A stretch of DNA of 64,000 nucleotides from Raskinella chloraquaticus (SeqCode) (GCA_002365175.1 DEZK01000002.1:62001-126000); one strand, 5' to 3'; positions 8,730 through 16,870 are shown, numbered from the stretch's first letter. The notes: a model not told the origin generated them from the letters alone. Numbers and translations: made by a program.

Positions 8730-8760
8730 GTCCGACGCTTGACGAGACGGGGCGTCGGAC
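8730..8760 (-). other. rpsO-pnp intergenic hairpin 2
   Basis: Perfect nine-base inverted repeat GTCCGACGC / GCGTCGGAC (8730-8738 and 8752-8760) with a 13-base loop, about 35 bases after the rpsO stop. In E. coli the equivalent spacer carries an RNase III-cleaved stem that lets PNPase control its own message; a similar role is an inference. Confidence 0.4.
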
Positions 8761-8768
8761 GTGGTCAT

Positions 8769-8787
8769 GGACCGGAGGAGCCGGTCC
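8769..8787 (-). other. rpsO-proximal hairpin 3
   Basis: Perfect seven-base inverted repeat GGACCGG / CCGGTCC with a five-base loop, starting seven bases after the rpsO stop on the minus strand. No U tract follows, so protection or processing of the rpsO 3' end is more likely than termination. Confidence 0.4.
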
Positions 8788-8793
8788 GGTGCA

Positions 8794-9063
8794 TCAGCGG
8801 CGGATGCCGAGCCGCTCGATGAGGGTACGATAACGCGCCTGATCAACGCGCTTCAGATAGTCAAGAAGCGAGCGGCGACGCGACACGAGACGCAACAGAC
8901 CGCGACGTGAATGATTGTCCTTCACATGCATCTTGAAATGTTCGGTGAGATTGGAGATGCGCTCGCTGAGGATGGCCACCTGTACTTCCGGTGAACCGGT
9001 ATCCTTGGCCTCCGTGGCATAGTCCTTGATCAGTTCGGCCTTGCGGCTGTCGGTAATCGACAT
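8794..9063 (-). CDS. rpsO: 30S ribosomal protein S15
   Basis: An 89-residue protein, exactly the usual S15 length, starting MSITDSRKAELI. The rRNA-binding stretch LTEHFKMHVKDNHSRRGLL and the C-terminal LLDYLKRVDQARY are diagnostic. It binds 16S rRNA early in small-subunit assembly. The ATG at 9063 has AAAGGA about eight bases upstream; an earlier in-frame start would add 12 residues not seen in the family. It leads the rpsO-pnp unit. Confidence 0.97.
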   Translation of the reverse strand: MSITDSRKAELIKDYATEAKDTGSPEVQVAILSERISNLTEHFKMHVKDNHSRRGLLRLVSRRRSLLDYLKRVDQARYRTLIERLGIRR

Positions 9064-9227
9064 CGGCGATCCTTTCGCTGCGGATTGAGTGATGGTCACG
9101 GCCCGGCCAGGATGTCGTCCAGCAGGGTCGGCGGGTGATATCAGCGCGGCGCTTCATAAAAAGCAGCAGAGCCAACGGCGGGCCTATACACCCAACAGGG
9201 CAAAAAGCAAAGGGCGGAGCGCGCCGA

Positions 9228-9368
9228 TTACTGCGCCGGCGTCACATTCTGTCCGCAGGAAGCCGGCACTCCGGGAAGCTTGTAGCCGAAAATCTCACCA
9301 CATTTGGAGCAGTTCGACAGACTCAGCCCAAGGGCCAGCAGGACCGTCAGGCGCACCATCCGTTTCAT
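9228..9368 (-). CDS. Small putative lipoprotein (46 aa)
   Basis: A 46-residue reading frame beginning MKRMVRLTVLLALGLSLSNC. It has a basic start, a hydrophobic stretch and Cys20 in a lipobox-like LSNC, followed by SKCGEIFGYKLPGVPASCGQ, giving three cysteines in the mature part. GGGGAG lies six bases before the ATG. It follows the ugpC-like gene by 69 bases on the same strand. The Asn before the Cys is unusual for a lipobox. I recall similar tiny Cys-containing lipoproteins in Rhizobiales but cannot name a function. Confidence 0.55.
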   Translation of the reverse strand: MKRMVRLTVLLALGLSLSNCSKCGEIFGYKLPGVPASCGQNVTPAQ

Positions 9369-9437
9369 AGACCGCTCCCCATGTTCATCGGCCTGCCCTC
9401 GTCAGGATGGCGCAGCGCGGCGAGCGCGTCATCGGCT

Positions 9438-10520
9438 TCATACCCCGAGACGGCGCCCGCTGTCACGGGCGAAACGATGGAGGACGTCAAAGGGGGCATG
9501 GACCGTGATCTTTGCTCCTGGCGCATAGCTTGCCACGCCGTTGACCCGCATGACGATGTCATGGCCGCCGGGGATCACCAGATGAACAAGGCTTTCAGCG
9601 CCAAGCGGCTCGACCAAACGAACGTCGCTCGCCCAGATGAGGCCGGGCGCGCTGCCAGGGCCCGCCTGCAGCGCCTCGGGACGCACGCCCAGAACGCCTT
9701 CCCGCACTTTTCCCCACACCGGCTGATCAAGTCCAAGCCCGTCATTGCCCTTGCCAAGGCGCAGCGTGCGCCCGTCCTCGCCGATGCCCACCGGGATCAT
9801 GTTCATCGCCGGCGCACCCAGGAAGCCGGCGACAAAAACGCTCGCAGGCCGCTGATAGACATCAAGCGGCGTGCCGACCTGTTCAATCCTGCCGGCATTC
9901 ATCACGACGATGCGGTCGGCAAGGGTCATCGCCTCCACCTGGTCATGGGTGACGTAGACGGAGGTCACCTTGATCGCCTGATGCAGCTTCTTGATCTCAA
10001 GGCGCATCTGCACGCGCAGCTTGGCATCGAGATTGGAGAGCGGCTCATCGAATAGGAAAACCTGCGGGTCGCGGACGATGGCGCGGCCCATGGCGACACG
10101 CTGGCGCTGGCCGCCGGAGAGTTCGCGCGGGCGACGCTGCAGCAGGCTCGATAATTCCAGCATGCCGGCAGCCTTGGCGACGCGCGCCGCGATCTCGCTC
10201 TTGCCCATACCGCGCACCTTGAGGCCGTAGGACATGTTGTCCTCAACGCTCATATGGGGGTAGAGCGCGTAGGTCTGGAAAACCATGGCGATGTCGCGCT
10301 CGGCCGGCTCGACATCGTTGACGATCCGCTCACCGATCATCACATCGCCGGCGCTCTGGCGCTCGAGCCCGGCGATGATGCGCAGCAACGTTGATTTTCC
10401 GCATCCTGACGGACCGAGGATGACGATGAATTCACCATCGGCAAAAGCGCAATCGATCTGTTTGAGAACGCTGACCGATCCAAAGCGCTTCTCGACATTT
10501 CTGACTTCGACTGTGGCCAT
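9438..10520 (-). CDS. ugpC: ABC transporter ATP-binding protein, UgpC/MalK type
   Basis: A 360-residue ATPase that energises sugar or glycerol-3-phosphate uptake. Walker A GPSGCGKST, the ABC signature LSGGQRQR, Walker B VFLFDEPLSNLD and the H-loop THDQVEAM are all present, followed by the C-terminal TOBE/MalK-like regulatory domain with LGVRPEAL. The ATG at 10520 gives the standard beginning MATVEVRNVEKRFG and lies two bases after the preceding permease stop. It is the last transporter gene of a ugpBAEC-type operon. Confidence 0.9.
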   Translation of the reverse strand: MATVEVRNVEKRFGSVSVLKQIDCAFADGEFIVILGPSGCGKSTLLRIIAGLERQSAGDVMIGERIVNDVEPAERDIAMVFQTYALYPHMSVEDNMSYGLKVRGMGKSEIAARVAKAAGMLELSSLLQRRPRELSGGQRQRVAMGRAIVRDPQVFLFDEPLSNLDAKLRVQMRLEIKKLHQAIKVTSVYVTHDQVEAMTLADRIVVMNAGRIEQVGTPLDVYQRPASVFVAGFLGAPAMNMIPVGIGEDGRTLRLGKGNDGLGLDQPVWGKVREGVLGVRPEALQAGPGSAPGLIWASDVRLVEPLGAESLVHLVIPGGHDIVMRVNGVASYAPGAKITVHAPFDVLHRFARDSGRRLGV

Positions 10521-10522
10521 GG

Positions 10523-11368
10523 CTATTTCTCTTGATCCACCAGGCCCTTGACGAACCAGCGCTGCATGGTGAGGACAACGATCACAGGCGGCAGAAGGGC
10601 CAGAACGGCGGTCGCCATGATGAGGTTCCACTCGCTTTGCGCGTCACCCGTGCCGATCATCTTGGTAATGCCGATGACCACCGTCTCGAGCGCGCGCGAC
10701 TTGGTGATCAGCAGCGGCCACAGATACTGGTTCCAGCCGAAAATAAAGAGAATGACGAAAAGGGCGGCGATATTGGTGCGCGACAGCGGCAGGACGATAT
10801 CGATGAAAAAACGGACCGGACCGGCGCCGTCGATCTTGGCTGCTTCCGTCAGTTCGTCGGGAATGGTGAGAAAAAACTGGCGAAACAGCAGCGTCGCGGT
10901 GGCCGAGGCGATGAGCGGCACGACAAGGCCGAAGCGTGTGTCGAAGAGACCAAGATCAACCACCACCTGGTAGGTCGGGATGATGCGCACCTCGACGGGC
11001 AGCATGAGGGTGAGAAAGATCATCCAGAAACACAGCATGCGCAGCGGAAAGCGGAAGAAAACAACCGCATAGGCAGAAATAATCGAGATCGCTATTTTTC
11101 CAATAGCAATCGCCAGCGCCATGATGAGCGAATTGCCCATCATGGTGGCAACCGGAACCGAACCGAACCGCCCGACCTCGCCCGACGACCATATCCGGCT
11201 GTAATTCTTCCAGGCATCGGGGCCGGGATAGAGCGGCAGGGCGCCACGCCCGATGGTGCTGGCGTCCCAGGTCGAGGCGATCAGCGCCAGATAGATCGGG
11301 AAGGCGAACACCAGCACACCGATGAGGAGCCCGGCATGGGTTACCCAGGTTCTGCCGGCGCCCGCCAT
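10523..11368 (-). CDS. ugpE: ABC transporter permease, UgpE type
   Basis: A 281-residue inner-membrane permease of the MalFG family with about six membrane helices. The EAA loop that contacts the ATPase is visible as ELTEAAKIDGAGPVRFFIDIVLPLS. Its start overlaps the ugpA stop by one base. Similarity to UgpE (MSLIMALAIAIGKI-like region, LPVEVRIIPTYQVV) and the neighbouring UgpB-like binding protein suggest sn-glycerol-3-phosphate or a related diester as substrate; other substrates are possible. Confidence 0.88.
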   Translation of the reverse strand: MAGAGRTWVTHAGLLIGVLVFAFPIYLALIASTWDASTIGRGALPLYPGPDAWKNYSRIWSSGEVGRFGSVPVATMMGNSLIMALAIAIGKIAISIISAYAVVFFRFPLRMLCFWMIFLTLMLPVEVRIIPTYQVVVDLGLFDTRFGLVVPLIASATATLLFRQFFLTIPDELTEAAKIDGAGPVRFFIDIVLPLSRTNIAALFVILFIFGWNQYLWPLLITKSRALETVVIGITKMIGTGDAQSEWNLIMATAVLALLPPVIVVLTMQRWFVKGLVDQEK

Positions 11369-12249
11369 CAGTAGTGCACCTTCTTTTCGATGAAGCGGAA
11401 CTGGATGACGGTGAGCGCGATGACGATCACCATCAAGATCACCGATTGCGCCGATGAGGAACCGAGATTGAGGTTGTGATTGCCGTCGATGTAGACGCGG
11501 TAGATGAGCGTCACCGTCGAGGTGCCGGGGCCGCCCTTGGTGAGGGCATCGATGACGCCGAACGTGTCGAAAAACGCATAGACGAGGTTCACCACCAGCA
11601 GGAAGAAGGTGGTTGGCGACAGCAGCGGCAGGATGATGGTGAAGAAGCGGCGCACGGGCCGCGCCCCGTCGATTTTTGCCGCTTCGATCACCGATTTGGG
11701 GATCGACTGCAGGCCGGCCAGAAAAAACAGGAAATTATAGCTGATCTGCTTCCATGCCGAAGCGAGGATGACGAGCGTCAGCGCCTGACCGCCATTGATC
11801 TGGTAGTTCCAGGCGATGCCGGCAGCGTTCAGCGCCTTGCCGATGATGCCGATGGAAGGGTGCGCCATGAACAGCCACAGCACGGCGGCAACTGCGGGCG
11901 CGACCGCATAGGGCCAGATGAGCAGCGTCTTGTAGAGGGACGCGCCGCGGATACCGCTATCGGCCAACACCGCCAGCAGCAGCGCCGGCACCATGGCAAG
12001 CAGGGTGACGGTGGCGGAAAAGACGATCGTCACGCCCATCGCCGTCAAATAGTTGGGATCGTTCAGGATATGGGCGAAGTTTTCAAAGCCGACAAATTCC
12101 GACCGCAGGCCAAAGGCGTCCTGCAGCAAGACCGACTGGCGGATCGCCTCGAAGGCCGGCCAGAAAAAGAACACAAGCGTGATCATCATCTGCGGCAGCA
12201 GCAGCAGATAGGGCAGAAGCCTGTTGTTGAAAATAACGCGCTTGTGCAT
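11368..12249 (-). CDS. ugpA: ABC transporter permease, UgpA type
   Basis: A 293-residue MalF-like permease, starting MHKRVIFNNRLLPYLLLLPQ. The EAA motif is VIEAAKIDGARPVRRFFTIILPLLSPT. The ATG at 12249 is preferred because AGGA lies nine bases upstream and all other in-frame starts fall in or beside a strong hairpin; an ATG at 12258 is an alternative. It follows the binding protein gene after that hairpin and pairs with the UgpE-type permease. Confidence 0.88.
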   Translation of the reverse strand: MHKRVIFNNRLLPYLLLLPQMMITLVFFFWPAFEAIRQSVLLQDAFGLRSEFVGFENFAHILNDPNYLTAMGVTIVFSATVTLLAMVPALLLAVLADSGIRGASLYKTLLIWPYAVAPAVAAVLWLFMAHPSIGIIGKALNAAGIAWNYQINGGQALTLVILASAWKQISYNFLFFLAGLQSIPKSVIEAAKIDGARPVRRFFTIILPLLSPTTFFLLVVNLVYAFFDTFGVIDALTKGGPGTSTVTLIYRVYIDGNHNLNLGSSSAQSVILMVIVIALTVIQFRFIEKKVHY

Positions 12250-12260
12250 ACTGGACATTC

Positions 12261-12296
12261 CTGCCGCGCCACCCGGCAAGACAGGTGGCGCGGCAG
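12261..12296 (-). other. Strong hairpin between ugpB and ugpA
   Basis: Perfect 13-base inverted repeat CTGCCGCGCCACC / GGTGGCGCGGCAG with a ten-base loop, 13 bases after the ugpB stop. No U tract follows. Such stems between binding-protein and permease genes commonly protect the upstream message from 3' decay, allowing more binding protein than permease; that role is inferred. Confidence 0.7.
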
Positions 12297-12309
12297 AAGC
12301 CTAGCGTGA

Positions 12310-13662
12310 TTACGAGCGATTGGCGCGTTCAAAAGCGCGCAAAATCTCGTTGCCGCGCTTGTTGGCGGCCTCGAGCGCCGCTGCCGGCGTCTGCTGGCCC
12401 TGGATGGCGCGCTCCATCTCTTCTTGAATGGCAACCCTGATTTCGGCGAAATTGCCGAGACGGAAGCCCATGGAATTGGCCGTCATCGTGCCGCGCAGAA
12501 GCTCGGTGATCGGGATATCGGCGCCCGGATTCTTGTCGTAGTAACCTGTTGCCTTGACCGCTTCGAACGCCGATTTGGTGATCGGCAGATAGCCGGTGTC
12601 GATATGCCATTTCGAGGCGATGTCGACGCGCGAGATATATTTGAAGAATTCAGCAATGCCTGTGAGTTCTTCCCTCGCACGCACCTTGTTGGGGCCGGCA
12701 TTCATCACCCAGAAGGAGGCGCCACCAATGACGGTGTTATTGGGTGTCGCCGTCACCTCAGAATAGTAGGGCAGGAAGGCAAAACCGATATTGGCGATGC
12801 CACCGGGGACTTCCTTCAGATAGCGGGCACGCGCGCCGGATGACGCGTGCGTGATGGCGCATTCGCCGGATGCAAACAGCGCATCGCCCGCCCCATCGCG
12901 CCCGCCATAGCGATAGGTGCCCTCCTTGGCCATCTCGACCAGTGTCGTCAGATGGCGCACGAACAGCGGATTGGTGAGATCAAGTGTGGCGTCAGGACCG
13001 CCAAAGCCATTGGCTTTGCTGGCAACACCGACATTGTGGATGGCGCCAACCTGCTCGATCTGGGTCCAGGTCGGCCATGACGAGGTGAAAGCGCAGGCCG
13101 ATGCGCCGCTTTCCTTGATCTTCTTGGCGGCGGCGCGAAGCTCTGCCCATGTAGCGGGAGCCTTTTCGGGGTCGAGGCCAGCCTTGCGGAAGGCCTCCTT
13201 GTTATAAAACATGATCGAGGTCGATGAATTGAACGGCATCGACATCAGCTTCCCGTCCGTGGTCGAGTAATAGCCGCGGATGGCTGGCAGATAATCATTG
13301 GTGTCGAGCGCCACGCCGGCTTCGGCAAGCAGCTCATGCACCGGCTTCACCGCGCCGCGTGCCGCCATCATGGTGGCGGTGCCAACCTCGAACATCTGGA
13401 CGATGTGCGGGGCATTGCCGGCGCGGAAAGCAGCGATCGAGGAGACCATCGTCTCGGGATAGGAGCCACGGAAGGAGGGCTTGATCTCGTATTGCGCTTG
13501 TGAAGCATTAAAGCCGGCCACCACCTGCTCCAGCAGACCGCCCAGCGGTTGCGGCAGGCCGTGCCAGAAGTCGATCGATACTTTCTGCTGCGCGTGCGCT
13601 GATCCGGTCAATGCCAGCGTCAGCACCAGCGCGGCCAATCCTCTGCGATGAAACAAGGCCAT
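12310..13662 (-). CDS. ugpB: ABC transporter substrate-binding protein, UgpB type (sn-glycerol-3-phosphate)
   Basis: A 450-residue periplasmic binding protein. Signal peptide residues 1-24 end in GSAHA-QQ. The mature start VSIDFWHGLPQPLGGLLEQVVAGFN, the FRGSYPETM block, PFNSSTSIMFYNKEAF and GGASFWVM match UgpB, which captures sn-glycerol-3-phosphate and glycerophosphodiesters. A strong ribosome binding site (GGAGGAGGGTGAT) precedes the ATG. It heads the ugpB-ugpA-ugpE-ugpC unit on the minus strand. In relatives the operon is often induced by phosphate starvation; I saw no clear Pho box. Confidence 0.92.
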   Translation of the reverse strand: MALFHRRGLAALVLTLALTGSAHAQQKVSIDFWHGLPQPLGGLLEQVVAGFNASQAQYEIKPSFRGSYPETMVSSIAAFRAGNAPHIVQMFEVGTATMMAARGAVKPVHELLAEAGVALDTNDYLPAIRGYYSTTDGKLMSMPFNSSTSIMFYNKEAFRKAGLDPEKAPATWAELRAAAKKIKESGASACAFTSSWPTWTQIEQVGAIHNVGVASKANGFGGPDATLDLTNPLFVRHLTTLVEMAKEGTYRYGGRDGAGDALFASGECAITHASSGARARYLKEVPGGIANIGFAFLPYYSEVTATPNNTVIGGASFWVMNAGPNKVRAREELTGIAEFFKYISRVDIASKWHIDTGYLPITKSAFEAVKATGYYDKNPGADIPITELLRGTMTANSMGFRLGNFAEIRVAIQEEMERAIQGQQTPAAALEAANKRGNEILRAFERANRS

Positions 13663-13881
13663 ATCACCCTCCTCCGGTTATTTTTATTCTGTGACGGCCT
13701 AGAATGACGCGGTCATGACGCAAGGGCAACAGCCTGATGACGATGCTGCCCCGAAATCGTGTTGGGACAAGATTTCTGCAAGCCCCGACACCATCAGCCT
13801 GTGACGGCCGATTCCAGTAGCGATTCATACAAATTTAACCATGTTCGAACATCTTTGCGATGATGAGCACCGAGGTGTCGA
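13663..13881. other. Intergenic region upstream of ugpB
   Basis: Noncoding in both directions as far as I can see. It must hold the ugpB promoter on the minus strand. It includes somewhat AT-rich DNA near 13825-13860. No convincing sigma-70 pair, Pho box or palindromic operator was found. Confidence 0.4.
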
Positions 13882-13986
13882 ATGATCGAGATCAATGACA
13901 GCAAGGACGGGCTGTGGATTTTTGCGGTATCAGCGATGACCGCACTCAGCGTCGCGGTCGCGGTGCTGCGGCTTCTAACCGTCTGA
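13882..13986 (+). CDS. Possible 34-residue single-helix membrane peptide
   Basis: A short reading frame MIEINDSKDGLWIFAVSAMT followed by ALSVAVAVLRLLTV. It would have an acidic N-terminus and one hydrophobic helix of about 22 residues. GAGG lies seven bases before the ATG. The arrangement is typical of small membrane proteins, but length alone makes chance occurrence possible. It stands alone between ugpB and tRNA-Ala, facing away from ugpB. Confidence 0.35.
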   Translation: MIEINDSKDGLWIFAVSAMTALSVAVAVLRLLTV

Positions 13987-14114
13987 TGACCGCCAGCGCC
14001 AAGCCGGTGTGAGTGACAAGCACCGCTTCGTCGCCAGCCGCGCCCCGTCAGGCAAATGCGTGCCCGCCAACATCACTTCATCAACGAACCAGCCTGATTG
14101 ACAAAACAGAGGGA

Positions 14115-14190
14115 TGGTGGAGCCAAGCGGGATCGAACCGCTGACCTCCTGCGTGCCACGCAGGCGCTCTCCCAGCTGAGCTATGGCCCC
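14115..14190 (-). tRNA. tRNA-Ala (anticodon GGC)
   Basis: 76 bases fold as a full cloverleaf on the minus strand. The acceptor GGGGCCA pairs with TGGCTCC, the D arm is GCTCAGCTGGGAGAGC, and the anticodon stem CCTGC/GCAGG holds loop GTGGCAC (anticodon GGC). The T arm is AGCGG-TTCGATC-CCGCT. The 3' CCA is encoded. Confidence 0.96.
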
Positions 14191-14199
14191 ATCAGATGT

Positions 14200-14225
14200 C
14201 CCGCCACTCTTGGGAGCGTGGCGGG
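14200..14225 (-). other. Hairpin between the FYDLN-type gene and tRNA-Ala
   Basis: Perfect eight-base inverted repeat CCCGCCAC / GTGGCGGG with a ten-base loop, ten bases upstream of the tRNA 5' end and about 60 bases after the stop of the preceding gene. It has no U tract. It may mark the 3' end of that message or a processing point before the tRNA. Confidence 0.4.
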
Positions 14226-14287
14226 GTGAACGCGCGAACACTAACGACAGGTCCACCGACGATCAAGTGCGCGGCGGGCTGGTCGGG

Positions 14288-14692
14288 TTAAACTTCTTCC
14301 TCAGGCTCGATGTCGCCATCAATCAGATCGGCGACATCCGTATTCTCATCTTCGTCTTCCTCAAGGAACGTGTCATCCTCGACACCATCATCCTCGATCT
14401 CGACATCATCGTCGATGCTCACGGCCACTTTGCCGCCCGCATCGGCCTGCTCCTGCTCGGCTTCATCGAGGCTGATCACCTCGACCTTGTCCGCCTCGGT
14501 GGGCAATTCATCATCAGCCTCGACTTCGGCAGGCGCCGATTTCGCGGCGATCTGATTTTTTACCACTTCGAACTGCGATCGCGGATAGGAAATGCCCGTA
14601 TAGGGCGAGACGACCGGATCCTTGCCGAGATCGTAAAATTTCCGCCCGGTGACCGGGCAGACACGTTTTGTACCGAGTTCGGGTTTTACCAC
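14288..14692 (-). CDS. FYDLN-acid domain protein (TIGR02300 family)
   Basis: A 134-residue protein: an N-terminal conserved block MVKPELGTKRVCPVTGRKFY followed by DLGKDPVVSPYTG, then a long, very acidic, low-complexity tail rich in Asp and Glu to the end. This is the alphaproteobacterial FYDLN-acid family of unknown function; here the namesake motif reads FYDLG rather than FYDLN. The start is a GTG that gives exactly the family N-terminus. It is divergent from aroA, another common arrangement. The single CP near the start may be part of a degenerate metal-binding knuckle, which is only a guess. Confidence 0.85.
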   Translation of the reverse strand: MVKPELGTKRVCPVTGRKFYDLGKDPVVSPYTGISYPRSQFEVVKNQIAAKSAPAEVEADDELPTEADKVEVISLDEAEQEQADAGGKVAVSIDDDVEIEDDGVEDDTFLEEDEDENTDVADLIDGDIEPEEEV

Positions 14693-14750
14693 GGTCCAAG
14701 GCCTCGAGATTCAGGCGCCGTTTCAGGCAGCTGTGACGGGAAGGACGCGG

Positions 14751-14779
14751 CCTTTAAGCTATTCAATCGCGCTTGTCAA
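14751..14779 (-). promoter_or_regulatory. Putative sigma-70 promoter for the FYDLN-type gene
   Basis: On the minus strand TTGACA (14779-14774), a 17-base spacer and TAAAGG (14756-14751), about 60 bases before the GTG start of the FYDLN-type gene. The -35 box is perfect; the -10 box is weak. Confidence 0.5.
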
Positions 14780-14872
14780 AACGTCTGGAGCCGATGTCGG
14801 GACGATGACGCGCACCGCGACCCGTGTTAGGAGCACGCCGCCTGCCATTTCGTGACACCAAGGACAACATTC

Positions 14873-16207
14873 GTGACCTCTTCCGCTCCCACCCGTTCCG
14901 CCCGCGCCGATTGCTCGCCAGCGCTCAGTGGCACTGTTAAGGTTCCCGGCGACAAGTCGATCTCGCATCGCTCGCTCATGCTGGGATTGCTGGCGCGAGG
15001 GCGAAGCGAGATCACCGGGCTTCTCGAAGGTGAGGACGTGCTGGCAACCGCCAGGGCGTGTGCTGCGCTTGGCGCCACCGTCAGACAGAACGCTCCCGGT
15101 GAATGGCAGGTTGACGGGGTGGGCGTCGGCGCGCTGCTTGAGCCGCGTCACGCGCTTGATTTCGGCAATTCCGGTACGGGAGCGCGCCTGATGATGGGTG
15201 TTATCGGCGGCCACGGCATTACCGCGCGCTTTGACGGCGATGCCTCGCTGTGCCGGCGGCCGATGCAAAGGGTTATCCTTCCCCTTGAGCGCATGGGCGC
15301 GCGGGTCGTCTCGTCTGCTGCCGGGCACCGTTTTCCGCTGACGCTGCAAGGAGCACGGGACGCGATAGCGATCACGTATGAGGTGCCGGTGCCCTCGGCG
15401 CAGGTGAAATCGGCTGTCCTGCTTGCCGGCCTTAACGCGCCGGGAACGACGACGGTGATTGAGAAAGAAGCCACGCGCGACCATACCGAGCGCATGCTCA
15501 CAGGCTTTGGCGCGCGGCTCCGGATCGAGCCCTACGGGGCGCAGGGGCGAAAAATCGAACTCGACGGCGAGGCCGACCTCGTCGGGCAGAAGGTCGCGGT
15601 GCCGGCGGATCCCTCTTCCGCCGCTTTCCCGCTGGTCGCAGCCCTCATCGTGCCTGGCTCGCAGATCCGGCTGCTCAACGTGATGATGAACCCGACACGC
15701 ACCGGGCTTTTGACGACGCTGCGCGAGATGGGCGGCGATATCGTGATCGAGAACCGGCGGCTTGAGGGAGGCGAGGAAGTGGGTGATCTCATCGTCTCGG
15801 CAAGCGGGCTTGCCGGCGTTGAGGTACCGGCTGAGCGCGCGCCCAGCATGATCGATGAATATCCGATTCTGGCGGTAGCGGCGGCGTTCGCCTCGGGCAC
15901 AACCATCATGCGCGGGCTCGCCGAATTGCGCGCCAAGGAATCAGACCGCTTGGCGGCCGTCGCTGCGGGGCTCAGGGCAAACGGTGTCAGCTATGCCATC
16001 GAGGGCGATGATCTCATCGTCGAAGGCGGGCGGGTGCCAGGCGGCGGGGTGGTTGAAACCCATCTTGATCACCGGCTTGCGATGTCGTTTCTGGTGATGG
16101 GGCTGGCGAGCGAAGCCGGTGTCACAGTCGATGATAGTGCTACAATTGCCACCAGTTTTCCGCAATTCATGCCCTTGATGCGGGAGTTGGGAGCGCGGAT
16201 ACAGTGA
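14873..16207 (+). CDS. aroA: 3-phosphoshikimate 1-carboxyvinyltransferase (EPSP synthase), class II-like
   Basis: A 444-residue enzyme that adds enolpyruvate to shikimate-3-phosphate in chorismate synthesis. It follows the CP4 (Agrobacterium) class II sequence closely: LSGTVKVPGDKSISHRS, RPMQRV, VPSAQVKSAVLLAGLN, NPTRTGL, ERAPSMIDEYPILAVAAAFA, THLDHRLAMSFLVMG. The residue matching CP4 Ala100 is Gly101 here (GNSGTGAR). The GTG at 14873 is chosen because AGGA precedes it by about eight bases and the N-terminus then matches CP4 in length; a GTG at 14852 is the alternative. The stop overlaps cmk by four bases. Confidence 0.95.
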   Translation: MTSSAPTRSARADCSPALSGTVKVPGDKSISHRSLMLGLLARGRSEITGLLEGEDVLATARACAALGATVRQNAPGEWQVDGVGVGALLEPRHALDFGNSGTGARLMMGVIGGHGITARFDGDASLCRRPMQRVILPLERMGARVVSSAAGHRFPLTLQGARDAIAITYEVPVPSAQVKSAVLLAGLNAPGTTTVIEKEATRDHTERMLTGFGARLRIEPYGAQGRKIELDGEADLVGQKVAVPADPSSAAFPLVAALIVPGSQIRLLNVMMNPTRTGLLTTLREMGGDIVIENRRLEGGEEVGDLIVSASGLAGVEVPAERAPSMIDEYPILAVAAAFASGTTIMRGLAELRAKESDRLAAVAAGLRANGVSYAIEGDDLIVEGGRVPGGGVVETHLDHRLAMSFLVMGLASEAGVTVDDSATIATSFPQFMPLMRELGARIQ

Positions 16208-16839
16208 TTATCGCCATTGACGGGCCGGCAGCCTCCGGCAAGGGCACGCTGGGGCGGAAACTCGCCACCCATTACCGTTTTCATCATCTTGACACCGGTC
16301 TTCTCTATCGCGGTGTGGCGGCACGTCTGATGGCTGATGGCGCGCACCTCGATGACAGGGAAGCGGCGCACAGAGCCGCGTGCGATCTCGACATTGCCGA
16401 TCTTGATGCAACGCGCCTGCGGACGGCCGAACTCGGCGAGGGTGCCTCCATCATCGCCGCCTACCCGGCCGTGCGCCAGGCACTGCTGGAGTTGCAGAGG
16501 GATTTTGCGCGCCGGGCGCCGGGCGCCGTCCTTGACGGGCGTGATATCGGCTCCGTCGTCTGCCCGCATGCCGATTGCAAGCTGTTTGTGACCGCCAGTG
16601 CGGAGGAGCGGGCGCGCCGTCGTGCTCGCGAATTCGCGGCGACGGGGGCAGGTCCGAGCTACGAGGCCGTGCTGGCCGATATCCAGCGCCGTGACGCGCG
16701 GGATGGCGCACGCAGCAGCGCACCGCTCGTGATGGCCAGCGACGCGGTATTGCTCGATACGACCAAATTGGATATAGAAGCGGCGTTGCAAGCAGCCATC
16801 GATATTGTCGACGGCAGCGCAAATTTAGCGCAAGGGTAG
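16204..16839 (+). CDS. cmk: Cytidylate kinase
   Basis: A 211-residue nucleoside monophosphate kinase that phosphorylates CMP and dCMP. The P-loop IAIDGPAASGKGTLG, the substrate block LDTGLLYRGVA, and LDGRDIGSVVCPHADCK are diagnostic. The GTG start overlaps the aroA stop (GTGA). The order aroA-cmk-rpsA is widely conserved in proteobacteria and supports co-transcription with aroA. Confidence 0.96.
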   Translation: MIIAIDGPAASGKGTLGRKLATHYRFHHLDTGLLYRGVAARLMADGAHLDDREAAHRAACDLDIADLDATRLRTAELGEGASIIAAYPAVRQALLELQRDFARRAPGAVLDGRDIGSVVCPHADCKLFVTASAEERARRRAREFAATGAGPSYEAVLADIQRRDARDGARSSAPLVMASDAVLLDTTKLDIEAALQAAIDIVDGSANLAQG

Positions 16840-16870
16840 CTCTGGCTACAATCCACACCTGGCGCTGAAG

